Positions 35,613-48,500 of a stretch of DNA of 64,000 nucleotides are shown here, piece by piece (within the stretch, counting starts at the first letter, position 1; each line of letters starts with the position of its first letter). The notes beneath the pieces were generated by a model. It saw only the letters and a list, made by a program, of their open reading frames with translations, ran no database searches and was not told the origin of the DNA. The position numbers were made by a program, and so were the translations under genes. Origin of the DNA: Aplectana chamaeleonis (taxonomy: Eukaryota; Nematoda; Chromadorea; Rhabditida; Cosmocercidae); assembly GCA_029168955.1 (NCBI GenBank), contig JAPDOI010000269.1, positions 496,001-560,000 of the forward strand. Direction: 5' to 3'.

Positions 35613-36180
35613 TACTCCCTTCTTTCGGGAGTTAGTACAAGTTGTGCATTGAAGAATACAAACTCCTTGATCTATTGGAAGCAATCGCTGAGCTTCACGT
35701 CATTCAATTCAACAAAAAGGTCTACATCTAGCACAGGGGGTTTGCTTGAGGATTTAGGATTGCACCCCTTCTAGCAGTTGTGCATTATGATCGCATAGTA
35801 AGAATATTGCTCGCAACTGGAATGGGGTTTTAAAGGCGGTACATTGATGACATTTTTATCGTTAACTCCTTATTACACGATTTGGATGGGACCCCTCTTA
35901 GCTCAAAATAAAAAAAAAACCAACATCAGGTTCACTGTCGCGAACCCGTGCCGAGAAGGGCTTGTTCCATTTCCTAATATCAGAGTCAAGGTTAGCAGTG
36001 TAACTACCGAGGTAGAATGGTGCAGAAAACACGTTTCAAAAAAGCATCGTTAGATACACACAAGAAGTCGTCACTCTAAAAATTAACTGTGTGCTTGGGG
36101 AGATCATATGGAGTGGACGCCATGGTCGACGGTCGCCGAGCGTATTCTTGTCAAAAATACCCTAATAAGGCCCTACGAAG

Positions 36181-37476
36181 AGATCCGGTAGGCTAGGTTG
36201 CACATACTGATTGAAACCAAGCTTATGTCAACTGGTGAAACCGTTTATCCTCTGTTTTCGAGTGAAATTATTTTTCGTTCATCGCGTGCATCTGCGCGCG
36301 TACGCTGCGTCTCCTTCTCCGCACACTTTCTCACTGTCTCTACCCTCACTCCGCAAGGGCGCGCGAGGGCGCAGAGTAAACTTGGCTCTTAACCAGAGGA
36401 TATGTGAACAAATGCGGCGGTGGTAGAGAAATGTGTGTAGAGAAAACAAAGAGGCCTCCTCTCACACGTGTAGATAAACACAGAAGGGTGTTTCGGCCTC
36501 TCATTCAACCAACAGTTTCTAGAAACGTAGAATTTCAGAACACACCAAGAAAGGTCCCCTAGCTTTATAGAAAGGACAGAAAGCGAAATTCTGGACGCAC
36601 TCGATATGAAACGCGTATCACCTGGAAGCAACAAATGGGAAGATTCGCCTGGCGTTTTTTGACACGCTTCATGATCGCAGTAGATTTCCTTGAACATTGT
36701 GTGCCGTAGCGCATGTGATATGTGGCACGAGTTTTCTGTGTGTCATATTCTAGAGCAGTTTGACAGTTTCAACCCGCAACGACCTTACTTGATGGGCAGA
36801 TCCTCTGACCAGGTAATCAAGCCAACTCCCAGAAATATGGGAATGTTCAACGCGCAATATGCTAATCAATGTGTTTCAAGTTGGAGGAAGAAGCTACGCT
36901 CTGATGGCTCTCCTGCAAAGAGAAGTTCAATGAATTTTTTTGGAGTTTCATTCACTTTAAGAGCTTTTGAAACTTTTAACCTTCAAGCAAACTTTTGTAG
37001 CGTACATTGTATCCACATACCTTGTCAACTAACGTCGATCGCTGGATAGGGGTAGCCGCGATGCTGTGATGATTGCTTTATCATGAAAGCATAGCGGTCG
37101 TTTCTAAGAAAACATAAGGGCAGATATAGAGGAGCAATCTCTCCGCTCCCAAGATTGCGAGATAAAAGCTACAACGCGGCATCCTGAAGATAGTGCACAA
37201 ACCATTCTAGTGGGAGACTCAGGGTAAGCACAACCCTTGAGAAAACGATTCATTCTAAAATCTGATTTAGCTGGGATAGAACAGAGTAAGCACGTTGGAT
37301 CAGATGCAGTGATTGTATATAATTATGAAGCTAAAAATTTGCACAACAAATACTTAAATGTGTAAGAATACTGCCGTCTTGAAGCCACATTTCTATCAGA
37401 TATCCCCTTTGTGAGGAAGTGAGACTCCGGCTTCTTCCTCAGACTGTAGTTGTGGCAACCATAAGATATACATATA
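36181..37476. other. No gene or element recognised
   Basis: The open frames (to 119 residues at 36690-37049) show no domain or membrane pattern and overlap others on the opposite strand. No inverted termini are seen. Confidence 0.4.
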
Positions 37477-39076
37477 CAGTGCGTCGCATAAGTATACGAA
37501 CACCCTCAAATTTCACAGTTGGGGAATTCGAAGGAAGTTTCAAGCATCGGCACCGGTCTCTATGTTTTTCGCTATGCCGAGAACGGTAGGTCACATTGTA
37601 GGAAGGCGAATCCTACAGTTTTTCCTTTTTCACGTACAGAATTTCATTTTTTAGCCGTCGCATAAGTATACGAACACTTCAGAGAAACGAAATTTTTGTA
37701 CAGGAAACATACGAAAAAATCCTGTTCCAAGCGGGATGGTAAAGAATGTAGTTGTATGCGAAAGATATCATCATGCCATGCGGTTCACATCTCTCTTACG
37801 AAGAACAGGCCCAGGCCCGGGCTCTCTACGACGCCGGTCATGGAGTCCGACAAATCTCTCTGCAAATTGGACGTTCACCAAGCTGCGTCTCTTCGTTTCT
37901 ACGGAATCCGGACTCCTACGGAATGCGTGTTCTCTCTGGGAGGCCTCGGAAGCTCACTGGCCAGGGCGGACGACGCATCGCCAGAAGGGTCCCCAACACA
38001 ATGGTGTCTAGCGCGAGCGTCCGCTCCGAACTCTCGCTGAGTGTGTCAAAGGATACTATCTTCCGTTCGATCCATCGCAACGAAAACATCGAAAGAGACG
38101 TAATGAAAAAGGCTCCGCGCTTGGAAGAAAGCCACAAGTCGGCCAGGCTTCAGTTCGCCCGCTCAAACTTGGGCACAAATTGGAGGAATGTGAGCTGAAT
38201 CGCGTGTTATCCAATTTCATAGAAAATTTTTGAACCCGTTGCTTCAGGTTGTCTTTTCGGACGAGAAAATGTTTAATTTGGATGGTCCGGAAGGTTCGAG
38301 GCACTACTGGCGGGATCTCCGGAAGGAGCCGGCTTTCTTCAGCCGCAGGAACTTTGGCGCTTTGGCGGAGGAAACGTGATGGTTTGGGCAGCCTTCACAG
38401 CAACTGGGAAGGTCGGAATCGCATTCGTATCGAATCGTATGGATTCACTTGAGTACCAGGAAGTGTTGGCTTCGCATCTTCCTTATTTTCGTCGTCGGAG
38501 ACGTCAGGGCTTCCGTTATATCCAAGATAATGCACTATACACGTCAGCCGATCTACTATGGAGTGGTTCCGGTGCACCAACGTCGATACTCTGCCTTGGC
38601 CGGCGATCAGCCCGGAATCCAATCGAGAACCTTTGGGGAATCATTGTTCGCAAGATCTACAAGGATGGGAGGCAATACGGTACTGTGGAGTCACTCAAGG
38701 AGGCCATCGTGGACGCATGGAACGAACTTGACCAAGGGACCCTCCAGAACCTCAGTAATAGCATGACAGATAGACTGTTTGAACTTATTTCGCGTATCGG
38801 TGGCGTAACATCATACTGAAGACTTTTACCATATGTATTGTTTGAAATTATTTGATAAAATTATGAATTTCCCAAGTGTTCGTATTTTTATGCGACGGCT
38901 AAAAAATCAATCTCTGTATGTAAAAAAGGAAAAAGTGTACGATTTGCCTTCCTACAGAGTGACCTGCCGTTTTCGGCACAGCGGAAAACATAGAAACCGG
39001 TGCCGATGCTTGAAACGTCGTTTGAATGGTCCAACCATGAAATTCCAGGGTGTTCGTATATTTATGCGACTCACTG
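37477..39076 (+). mobile_element. Tc3-like Tc1/mariner transposon, 1.6 kb
   Basis: TA at 37475-37476 and 39077-39078 flanks CAGTGCGTCGCATAAGTATA and its inverted partner ATATTTATGCGACTCACTG. The inversion extends about 220 bp inward. A second transposase-site-like block is repeated inside each arm (GTCGCATAAGTATACGAACA at 37655, TGTTCGTATTTTTATGCGAC at 38877). Long TIRs with internal sites are known for Tc3. A transposase pseudogene lies between. Confidence 0.9.
37773..38819 (+). pseudogene. Tc3-like transposase, one intron, frameshifted
   Basis: Exon 1 (37773-38189, 139 codons) has the paired-type N-terminal helices with LSYEEQAQARALYDAG and VRQISLQIGRSPSCV, GRPRKLTG, and the end LGTNWRN. 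An intron of 58 bp (GTGAGC..TTGCTTCAG, 38190-38247) precedes exon 2, starting VVFSDEKMFNLDGPEG with the first catalytic Asp. A frame change near 38350-38362 leads to GNVMVWAAF. The second Asp is in FRYIQDNA (about 38512-38535). Another shift pair near 38545-38615 damages the SPDLNPIENLWG block, though NPIENLWG with its Glu remains (DD34E type). The frame ends at 38819. Inactive, but recent enough to be read throughout. Confidence 0.85.
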
Positions 39077-41140
39077 TACAATGAGAAACAACTCGTCAGA
39101 GACAGAATAACTAACCGGCTGCAGCCTTGATCTATGGATGACATTTTGCAGCTTGTGCCGCTCTTTGGATCGCGTGCCCATGTGATAGAGCCTTTTGATG
39201 GGAGTGGTCTCTCGAAGTGATTGCATTTTCAAAAACGCATTGAATGCTGCGATTTTCCGAGTAGGTCATTGTTTAAAACAAAGAAACAAAGAAACTCACT
39301 TATTCACCGCTTCGAACACTGAAGTAAAAACAACCGCAACACCGGTTTTTGGCTCGTAGAAAATTATAGATGCAGTATTAGTCTTGTCAAAAGCATTCAT
39401 GACTTGTTAGTACCAGAGTGCAGCACGTTTTTATTACTATGTCAATCGGTCTCACAACCACATACGTCCAGAGCAGCTTACCGTCATCGATTCACAAGTT
39501 TGACGTTTTTTCATCGACGTGGAAAGCAATCAATGAACTGACCACAATGCGTATTATATCCACAGACGGTAGTTTTTACAGTCATGGCTAGACACTGAGA
39601 ATGTAGTAAAAAGTACTTCGTGATTCTCGAGTTCGGAGCTTTAGCTCACAGAAATTGCGTCGGCTCGAATCGGGACTTGGTCACAATAATACGACTAGCT
39701 GTACTCAAATTTTTGTGCTAGACAGGGCCAGAAGTGGACCTCGCAATGATGCAAAAACATGTGAGGGTCGGCTTGCGACTTGCGTCCTCGATGGTACGCA
39801 TAGCAAGACCAAATCTTTCCAATTGAAAGCCTGTAGTAAGCTCTTTCAGATGCCTGACGAGCTCGTTATGACAGAAATGTGAAATTTTTTTTTGGCGATT
39901 CGAAAAACTTTATGTGTTATAACATACGAACCACACCTGAAAGAAAACCTTTCACGTCAGAAAAATTCCGGTACAGCATCATGTCTGACGAACTCTCCTG
40001 GAGATATGGTGTTTTTGCGGACGGTTTAGCGAGAAGACCCGGACCAACTCGAAAAGCCCTAACGGGAGTGTGAGCAATATTGCGTCATTTGCAATGTGGC
40101 GCGAAGGCGCACAATTGAAACTGATTTATGCAGGTTTCGACAATTAATTGACTCTTCCGAACTCTCTGATGTCTCCGCCACGAGACTATTTTGTTCGCTG
40201 TCTTTGGTTGCGGTCTGGTGTTTCTTTTGTAACATTTCTCGATTCATTTCTCTCTGGTGGAGGACAGGCTCGTGGCGTTTTCAATTCTGACTTTTGAAAG
40301 CAAATTTCTACGTCAATTGCTTCGCGTCTGCCTCTTTTTGTCAAAACTCGACCAACTTTGGATTTCAGAATCGGATGCATTTTGTGGTCCAATTAAAGAT
40401 GTTGAGTCACTTGCAATGCGGCGGTGTGAAAGGGGAAAGTATGTTTATATTAGCTCTTTACTAAAGCACCGAAATAGTCGTAAGTTAGCACGGTACCCAA
40501 CGTGTCGTCAACGACGTTTGAAGAATTGAAAACCATCCAAGATGACAGAATTTGGGAATCCCTCTCTCGAACACCGTACTTTCCCACCCCTTTGAGTAAC
40601 AGCATGAACAGTTAAACTTGAGAAAACATGTGATAAGTTGGAGTGATAGCACTATCAAATGATGGTGCACGAGAGAAACAGCCTAATTGAACCGTGGCCA
40701 TATTCATGAAACCGCGGGCCCAGGAAGGGGGAGTTACCCTACCGTGCCCGGCGTATGGCAACCAATTTTGCGCCTCGCCTGTCGAGATTTCAATAGTCGC
40801 GGATCCTCTTCGCCATCTGTGAGAGCAGAGACAGGTGTGAGCAGCCGCCTGCAGAGGCAGAGAGGACACTGCCGGGTTTATCCTCTCCGTCCACCCACTA
40901 GGTGGCTGGGAACCCTCCTGCCTAGCCGCCAGGTAGCTGCGAGCCTTTCTGCCTACCTGCCGGGTAGACAGGAAGGTGCAACATTGAAAACTCGTTCAAC
41001 AGCGGGTGGACTTTGGACCTTCTCGGGAGGTCCCAGTATTCCATGAATACGGGCACTGATCATAGCATGTATACACTAATTCCCAGCCAAGTTCGAGGAT
41101 GCCGCTCTACTCCGGCTGGTTTCCAAAAATCGGGGTTTAA
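39077..41140. other. No gene or element recognised
   Basis: The frames are short, overlapping and featureless. A small GC-rich patch at 40880-40980 repeats TGCCTA.C.GCC.GGTAG three times. No inverted termini are seen. Confidence 0.4.
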
Positions 41141-41625
41141 AGGCAGTGTCCACGATAAAAACCATGCCTGGTTTTTTGGTGGAGATCGGCAGCTGCGGGG
41201 CCTAGGGCAACCCTAACGTTGAAAAAACTAAGAAAAATGAGCTCGGAACGGTCCCCTACGGCCCCAAAGTTGGACATCCGTCAGCTCGTTACACCCAGAT
41301 GCACTTTCCACGCCCACCGACGTGAACAAATGAATGCTCGAGATTGTGAGATGAGCGATGGTTCCCGATCAATAGCCCCGTTCTTCCCTTTTTTCCCAAC
41401 TTCTCTCTTTACTCAAGTCAGCTCGCATATATCGGGTGAAAATGACGGAAGTTACAAGCCTCGGACAACTCGTCCACCATGCTTGCTTAGCTCAATTTTC
41501 GAGGGACCATAACTCCGTTCCCAGAAGGTCTTCTACGATTTCAAAAACATCATCGGAATCAGCATTGGACCGTCTTTCAGATAGGCGAAAAAGCAGAAAA
41601 ACGATTCTCATCGTGAACACTGCCT
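41141..41625. mobile_element. TTAA-flanked MITE, 485 bp (family A)
   Basis: TTAA at 41137-41140 and 41626-41629 flanks AGGCAGTGTCCACGATAAAA and CTCATCGTGAACACTGCCT. The body matches 16460-16944 in its right half (AACTCCGTTCCCAGAAGGTC, CACGCCCACCGACGTGAACA). Confidence 0.85.
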
Positions 41626-42819
41626 TTAACATGTTATATTCAGGTGAATCGAGCTGATTCTCTCGTGGACTCCCATTTGGCGTGCAATTGCTCATAGTTA
41701 TCACATGTTTTTTCAAGTTTAACTTTCAATTCTGTCACTCGAAGGGATGGAGAAGTACGAGCGCGCGAAACAGGGATGCTCAAATACAGTCGTCCTGTAT
41801 GGTTTTCAGCTCTTCAGCCATCGTTGACGTCATGTTGTGTACCGTGCTGACCTATTTCTGCTAAAATCCCGACCGTGTTTGTGAGCAAGTATGTTACCTT
41901 CAAAACTCGTTTATAGTACCCACACAGATTTACGGAAATTTTTCAGTAAGGTGATTCTCGCTTGTTTTCAAAAAAAGCAACTTCTGTGGTTTCTCTTCTG
42001 AGGAAACCTTTGAGGCAGCACAACATTTATGAGGTATAAGCACATTAAGTGTCACCCAATCAGTGACATTTGATTTGTGAAATATTGCCTATTTCTTCAA
42101 AAGTCGGTTTTTAATTTAATTTCGCATATCTTCTCGATTTCTGAAAAAAATGCCGATTATTCACAAAATATACTTGATTGATTGAGAATCATTTCGTAGT
42201 ACGCAACGAATGGTTTTTTCTCTTTTCTTTTGTTTAGAAGAGAAACTGAAAAAGTTCCAATTCAAAAAAAAAAGGGATTCACCCACTGAAGCAGTTTTGC
42301 AAATGTATTCCGATGCTATTACTCAGCTCTCAGAGGGACCCACGACTGATTTGTCGCTTCAATAGGGAGGAAATATGAAATTGAGACGGTTTTCAAAGAT
42401 TCACCGCCTGGACTACACTAAAGTGAAGTATGAAATTCAGAGGTAGTCGAGTTTGACGAGAAGCGTTGGAAGGCAGTAGTAGATAGGGGAAAGAACACAC
42501 TCTCGAACGAATGCACAAGTATTGCTATACTAAGAAAAAAATCAGAAACAGAAGCGCCTCTAACCCACTTCTCCTTCCAAAGCTTTTGATTGCAGTTTCC
42601 TCATGCTTCGCCTTGAAATTTCATACACTTCAAGTTGTTGCTAATTTTTTTCATGTGCTTCATCTACTGCTTTATAGGCTTAGAACATCCTACAAATAAT
42701 TTTTCAAATTTAGTGCTTTTCTTAAAGAGGGTCACACGCCGATCACAGTGGTATCTTTGAAAGCGTCCAAGACCCCCTACGAGCATAGTTAAAGCTCCTA
42801 AAAGATGCCTATATTTCAA
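41626..42819. other. No gene or element recognised
   Basis: AT-rich sequence with poly-A and poly-T tracts and no frame above 62 residues. Confidence 0.4.
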
Positions 42820-43266
42820 AGGCAACGTTCACGATGATCATCCTCGTCGACTTTCAACAGGGAAATGGTAAGCGAGAAGGATCCTAGGCTCACAGTGTCG
42901 GAAGAATGGTACAAAACGAGCCAGGAGTGACAAATTAACGGCTGCAAACAAGCGTTTTGGTGCCCCAGAGACGCCCCGTGCCCCAGATCCGCCTCTTGAA
43001 AGGAACAAATGGAGACTCAGATTACAGGCATGATCAAGTGAAGAAAGTGCTGATAAGTGAGCTGTTTGCTTCATTGCACTGATAGGTATCATCCTTGTAG
43101 CAATCAATTCCTCCCCGCTCAAAAATCAACGTAAACAAGGGAGGGCCTATTTTGGCTCAAAAACGCGTTTTCAATGTCCTTTTTTAGCATGGCTTGCTAT
43201 ACAGTGCACCAGACCTGCCGTAAACCGTGGAGATATCGGAAGTGAAATTTATCGGGAACACTGCCT
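42820..43266. mobile_element. AGGCA-ended MITE, 447 bp (family D), TCAA flanks
   Basis: AGGCAACGTTCACGATGATC and TTTATCGGGAACACTGCCT are inverted. TCAA lies outside both ends (42816-42819, 43267-43270) instead of TTAA. The body is the reverse complement of the element starting at 63163, for example GATGGTGCACCAG..CTGCC versus GGTCTGGTGC and CACCAAAACGCTTGTTTGCA on the other strand. Confidence 0.75.
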
Positions 43267-45781
43267 TCAAAGGTGAAGAATTGGTGGACGAGTTGTCTCA
43301 GGCCTGCATTTCTCTTCATTCGTAATCTTTACCCGAGTGCAAGCCAGGTAAAGGAGACAGCCCGACAATCGGGTGAAGAACAGAGACTCGTGGGAATTCA
43401 TCCATCCATTAAGCCGCTATCGCGTTCGAGAATCTGGTAGGAGTCAAGCCTGTGGCGGTGAGCGAAGGAGGTCGGGCCTGTGATGGTCGCTTATATCTCG
43501 CTTATTTGAAGGAATTGAGATCTCGCACTTGACACGTTTCATATTAGAGGTCTATTACACAATCGAATGAAAATCACAAAATTCATGTGTGAGGGTGTAC
43601 TGTGCCTTCAGGTCCACAGGGAGGAGGAAAACTGCATTGAGGGTAGTTGCAATTTAGTTCCGCTAATATCGTTCTATTTCAAGCTCCTCTTTTTGATTTC
43701 CAGCTACTAAAGTGGCTTCAGGAACTTTTCACAACTGTACGGCACCGCGGCATGATTCGAGAAAAGGACCGAGACCTGAATGGTGTCTTGGCACGTTCGG
43801 GTGACGGAGTCAGGGTTCGCGATCAGTTTTTCAAGGGACCACTTTTTGGGTAAGATTGAAACAAACTGGAGACTCGGACCAAATCACAGTAACTTTCAAA
43901 CATTGAAAACGAATCTCATATTCGTGTTAAGCACCCCAAATATCCCCCTAAACGAACTATATGTTTTAGCGGAAGACCAAATTTCGGACATACATGGTCT
44001 TGACAGTAAAGTACCAGACTATCTATTCGTGGACACTTTCTCATCCGTGTTGGCCGGTGACTCAAAATAATAATCTCAGACGAAGTCTTGTTGGTTGTAA
44101 ATTAGGTCAAGCAATGTGGGATATTTCTCAGGGAGGGGAGGCACATCGCCAGACAAACTTCCTACTCTGAAAAGGTCGCAAATCCCTGGGAAAGCGGTAC
44201 TTGGTAATGACATGCGACTAAGGAAGAGATACGTCTAACGTTGTTTAAACTATAACTTCGACGAGGGGTTTGACCGGGTTAAGGATAGGTGTGAAATCAG
44301 GTGGTGAGAAAGGAAACGATGATGAGGTGAAAAGACGGATCGGAGCAGTTCACGAAACTGACCAGGATTCGGCATTAGGGGAAATTCCGGAAGTTTTTAA
44401 GAACAAGCGCTTGAAAGGAGTCTGAGCCAAACTGACCGGCGTAACACCCCATATTCTACTCTTTCATTTGATCAACTTTCGAAGTCCTGCGTTTTGATAA
44501 ATTTTGTAGCTTGTGCAGCAATTAACCTCGCGAGCGCATTTTTTCAGAAGGAGTTTTGTACCAATGGTATTTACAGTCTTTTAGAACACCGGTTTCCCTT
44601 TTTCATTCTACACTTTAGTTACAGGGAGCAACCAATGGTGAATATATTAGCAGGGTTACCGCATGAGATGGGTTGATGATGGAGGTTGTATACTCTTCTC
44701 GTAGCAGCGATGCGTCACTGGTACCATTTGAACAAAAAAGGCACAGAGCGATGGGTTATCACAGGATTGCACTATGTCACGCTGCTGTGGATGTGTAAAC
44801 GATGTTAAGAGCACGCGGGGGTTGGGGCGATTGCTACGCCAGATTCGACCGCTTCTCGATTGCTGACGTATGGTACTGATTGTCGTATCTTCTACCGTTT
44901 AGAGTGAATCTAGAACAACGCATATTCCTCAATCAGCGACTCAGAAGTCATATTTATGGCGTCATTGTGTATTTCTGATAGACGCGATTTGATGGCGGCG
45001 ATGAACATTACCATCCCTGTCTCACAGGTCCGGCCGGATTTAACGATAACGCTAGGTGAAGATGAGTCTTACGCGATTTTCCTGCACGGCGAAGATGTGC
45101 GCACCGCGTCGCTGTGCCGCTATAGAAAGAATAGCATCGGTAGGTTGCTCCATGACGACACCGAGCGGCAAGCGCGATGATGATAATCGTCATAGGTCAG
45201 CGGCAGGCCACGCAAGATGTTGCAAGTGGTTTAGCACCGTTCTTGGAAAGCCATTTTCGCACATTGTGATAGTTACATTTCAATTCCGTTCTTTCAGTTC
45301 GTTGCAGGAAAATAGAATGTAATTGGCAAAAGGAACTTGGAAAGTCAATGCTGACAGCGCTCATGGGTAGTTGCACAAGTGGCGTATTAGAGCTGGAAAT
45401 GCCCTCCCAGTAGAAAAATAGCCCTCGACAACCAGGCTTTGATCATGTTGCCGAAGGTCAGTCCGCTTGTAATTTTTTCCTTCCACTAAATTTCCTTCGG
45501 TTTATCATCAGGCGACTTGCTCCTGTCAAAGGGAAGGAGTTTGCAGGTGTCTTGTTACTTTTATAATGTGAAGATATTGGCAGATAAGGGGTATACTTTT
45601 GAAGTCAACCTCGTGATCGGTCATGGATCAGTGTATTGAAGAAGAATCGTTGCTTCTTTCTTTTTATCAAGGACTGGTTTACCCGCACCACGACGTGAGT
45701 TCAGGCACTGAAATTTGTTGTCAGTGGAAAAAAAGGAAACACTCAAGCCTTTATTCCGTGGGCCAAACGAAACGGATGCAA
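43267..45781. other. No gene; only a scrap of a 0.9-kb repeat near 43800-43960
   Basis: ACGAATCTCATATTCGTGTT and GCACCCCAAATA resemble 23640-23670. A 74-residue frame at 44956-45180 has even composition but no recognisable domain, and its reverse strand is also open. Nothing else is supported. Confidence 0.4.
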
Positions 45782-46151
45782 TACAACTTTATTGACACGA
45801 CGTTTCGGGCCTAAGCCTCAGGTACGCTGAAAAATTGCAAAACAATGTGCATCACCACTACACAGCAACATAGCAGGGTGCTAACGCCGACCTGACACTA
45901 TACTGGAAACACCGAAGGGAAGGGAGGAGCGGTCACGATGGAGCAGTAGACCAAAATGAAGTGGGACGGACTTAGGGCCTTCTTATTAGGGATGATTGGC
46001 GACTGTGTCTTATATGTCGCTATTTTTCTTGATCATTCATCCTCATATAGTGATAAGCCTCATCGCCGACTTCATTTCCTCCTTGATATTTATCGGTGGT
46101 TTCAGTTCTTTATCTCCAGCGCCTCCTTTATTTTCCTCTCGACCGTATCCC

Positions 46152-47084
46152 TCAGATTTCTGTGAAGAACGGAAACGCGAGTTGTGGCGGATGTTGTAGT
46201 GGATGCCGGAGGTGGTGCCTTGAGAATGGGTTGTCTGGAGTGAACAGGAACACGTAAAGCCTAAGATGTTCCTCCATTCTCAGGTAAGTGGTCTGGCTGT
46301 CTCTCCGATGTAAAACTCTTGACATGAGAGGCACTCCACCTTATAAACCACGCACCTCATCTGGCACACCTTGTTTTCACCACTACAAATTGTACAGTTT
46401 AGTCTTTCACATCGGCTCTCATATAGACGGGATGTTGTTAGTAGTCGTCGCAGTGACGGTGGTGGTCGGGAGTCCTGATTGCTTCACGACTTGGTTCACG
46501 TCCTTTGCGAAAGAATCTGTGACGAAAGGTAGAATGAGTGGTGTACCACAAGATGAACAGTAGGGTCTCCAGCATCGGCGCAGCATAGAGGCCGTATCCG
46601 TTTTGCTGCAACACTTCGGGAACTTGATCTTCCACCTCACGTTGATTCACCGAGGTCAGCATAGAAGATGTAGTAACCGTGTGACGAATCACGTTGCATT
46701 TCATGTACGTAGGATGGCAGCTCCGAGCATGAATGAGGATGTTATGGGATGCCGATTTCCTATACCACATGTTGCTTGACCTTCTGTGATCTTGATTTTC
46801 GTGTTGAGGAACGGTAGAAATCCGTCTTCCGCTGGACTTTCCGATGTTAATTGGATGGAAGGAAACGCGGAGTTCAGTCTTCCCAGCGTCTGCCGTAGGG
46901 CTGCTCTTGATTTTCCAACAATAAAAATGTCATCGACGTATCTTCCAAAATATAGCACTCTTCGAGATAGTACCGGCCGCTCAAGACTGTCCATAAATAC
47001 TATAGCTAGATGTGGTGCCAGTCGACTTCCCATCGCCAATCCTCGCGTTTGTCTGTAGAACACAAAGCGGAAAGTGCTCATCAT
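46152..47084 (-). pseudogene. PLE RT/GIY-YIG, minus-strand arm (5'-truncated)
   Basis: The frame 47084-46701 reads MMSTFRFVFYRQTRGLAMGS, RRVLYFGRYVDDIFIVGKSR (YVDD catalytic box intact) and ESPAEDGFLPFLNTKIKI, then breaks. Further frames give NVIRHTVTTSSMLTSVNQRE (46770-46438) and, at 46334-46152, RMEEHLRLYVFLFTPDNPFS of the GIY-YIG region. Compared with the plus arm it lacks six bases in the RFRNVFY word and has its own frameshifts. The N-terminal half of the RT is missing. Confidence 0.8.
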
Positions 47085-47107
47085 TACTACACTTCTCAGC
47101 AGCTCTT

Positions 47108-48500
47108 CCTCTTGGAAAATTCCGACATCAAGACGAGGCCAATAGTGTCATCCTGTGGTGGTCCAACAGATCGTATCAGCTGGTTGCTACATCACCTACT
47201 ATCTCCGCTCCTCGCCCATGTCCCAGCTCATTTGAAAAATGCTCAACAATTTCTCGAACAACTGAGACAACGCAATTTTGAGGGAGAGGAAAGACTGGAA
47301 TATCAGAGTTTTGATGTCGTTGCATTGTACACGAATGTTGATACTGGCAGAGCTGTTGAGGCTTGCGTGCGCTTACTACGACAACATTGCCAAAGCCTTC
47401 AACTCTATGGTCTCAACAGTGAAGAAATTGAAGAGCTGCTGAGAAGTGTAGTAATGATGAGCACTTTCCGCTTTCGAAATGTGTTCTACAGACAAACGCG
47501 AGGATTGGCGATGGGAAGTCGACTGGCACCACTTCTAGCTATAGTATTTATGGACAGTCTTGAGCGGCCGGTACTATCTCGAAGAGTGCTATATTTTGGA
47601 AGATACGTCGATGACATTTTTATTGTTGGAAAATCAAGAGCAACCCTACGGCAGACGCTGGGAAGACTGAACTCCGCGTTTCCTTCCATCCAATTAACAT
47701 CGGAAAGTCCAGCGGAAGACGGATTTCTACCGTTCCTCAACACGAAAATGAAGATCACAGAAGGTCAAGTTAGCACCTTGTGGTATAGTAAATCGTCATC
47801 CCATTAGATCCTCATTCATGCTCGGAGCTGCCATCCTACGTACATGAAATGCAACGTGATTCGTCACACGGTTACCACATCTTCTATGCTGACCTCGGTG
47901 AATCAACGTGAGGTGGAAGATCAAGTTCTCGAAGTGTTGCAGCAAAACGGATACGGCTCTATGCTGCGCCGATGCTGGAGACCCTACCGTTCATCTTGTG
48001 GTACACCACTCATTCTACCTTTCGTCACAGATTCTTTCGCAAAGGACGTGAACCAAGTCGTGAAGCAATCAGGACTCCCCATAGTTCTGGTGTTTCGACC
48101 ACCACCGTCACTGCGACGACTACTAACAACATCCCGTCTATATGAGAGCCGATGTGAAAGAGTAAACTGCACGAATTGTAGGGGGGAAAACAAGGTGTGC
48201 CAGATGAGGTGCGTGGTTTATAAGGTGGAGTGTCTCTCATGTCAAGAGTTTTACATCGGAGAGACAGAACCTGAGAATGGAGGGAACATCTTAGGGCTTT
48301 ACGTAGCCCTCACGTCTACCCAGACAACCCATTCTCAAGGCACCGCACCCTCCGGCATCCACTACAACATCCGCCACAACTTCGCGTTTCCGTTCTTCAC
48401 AGAAATCTGAGGGATACGGTCGAGAGGAAAATAAAGGAGGCGCTGGAGATGAAGAACTGGAAACCACCGATAAATATCAAGGAGGAAATGAAGTCGGCGA
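47108..48500 (+). pseudogene. PLE RT/GIY-YIG, plus-strand arm
   Basis: From about 47115 the frame reads IKTRPIVSSCGGPTDRIS, YQSFDVVALYTNVD, RQTRGLAMGSRLAPLLAIVF, RYVDDIFIVGKSR (catalytic YVDD intact, about 47608) and GFLPFLNTKMKI. A single in-frame TAG at 47805-47807 interrupts, and the same frame continues ILIHARSCHPTYMKCNVI. A cysteine-rich linker (CERVNCTNCRGENKVCQMRC, about 48150-48210) and GIY-YIG core VYKVECLSCQEFYIGET (48217-48267) follow. A shift near 48270-48300 loses the endonuclease tail, which continues in another frame to about 48520. The N-terminus is absent. Confidence 0.85.

Larger units (their letters stand above)
34857..36180 (+). pseudogene. PLE-like reverse transcriptase relic
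   Basis: The frame at 34857-35058 contains KTHKIGVYPKYRL, then RFIATSSDRPSKN and LSSFLSRFASHTIKTEEE, the conserved PLE entry block (KxHK..RPI..). After about 780 bp of interrupted sequence, 35837-35893 reads RYIDDIFIVNSLLHDLDG, the YxDD box. Then NIRFTVANP, PFPNIRVKV and VEWCRKHVS follow the usual RT tail order. Stops, frame changes and two hairpins lie in the middle. No GIY-YIG domain is seen downstream. It is inactive. Confidence 0.65.

Noticed and set aside
44956..45180. 74-residue frame with gene-like composition
   Set aside because: The opposite strand is open over the same stretch, there is no domain, and no splice context or paralogue is visible.
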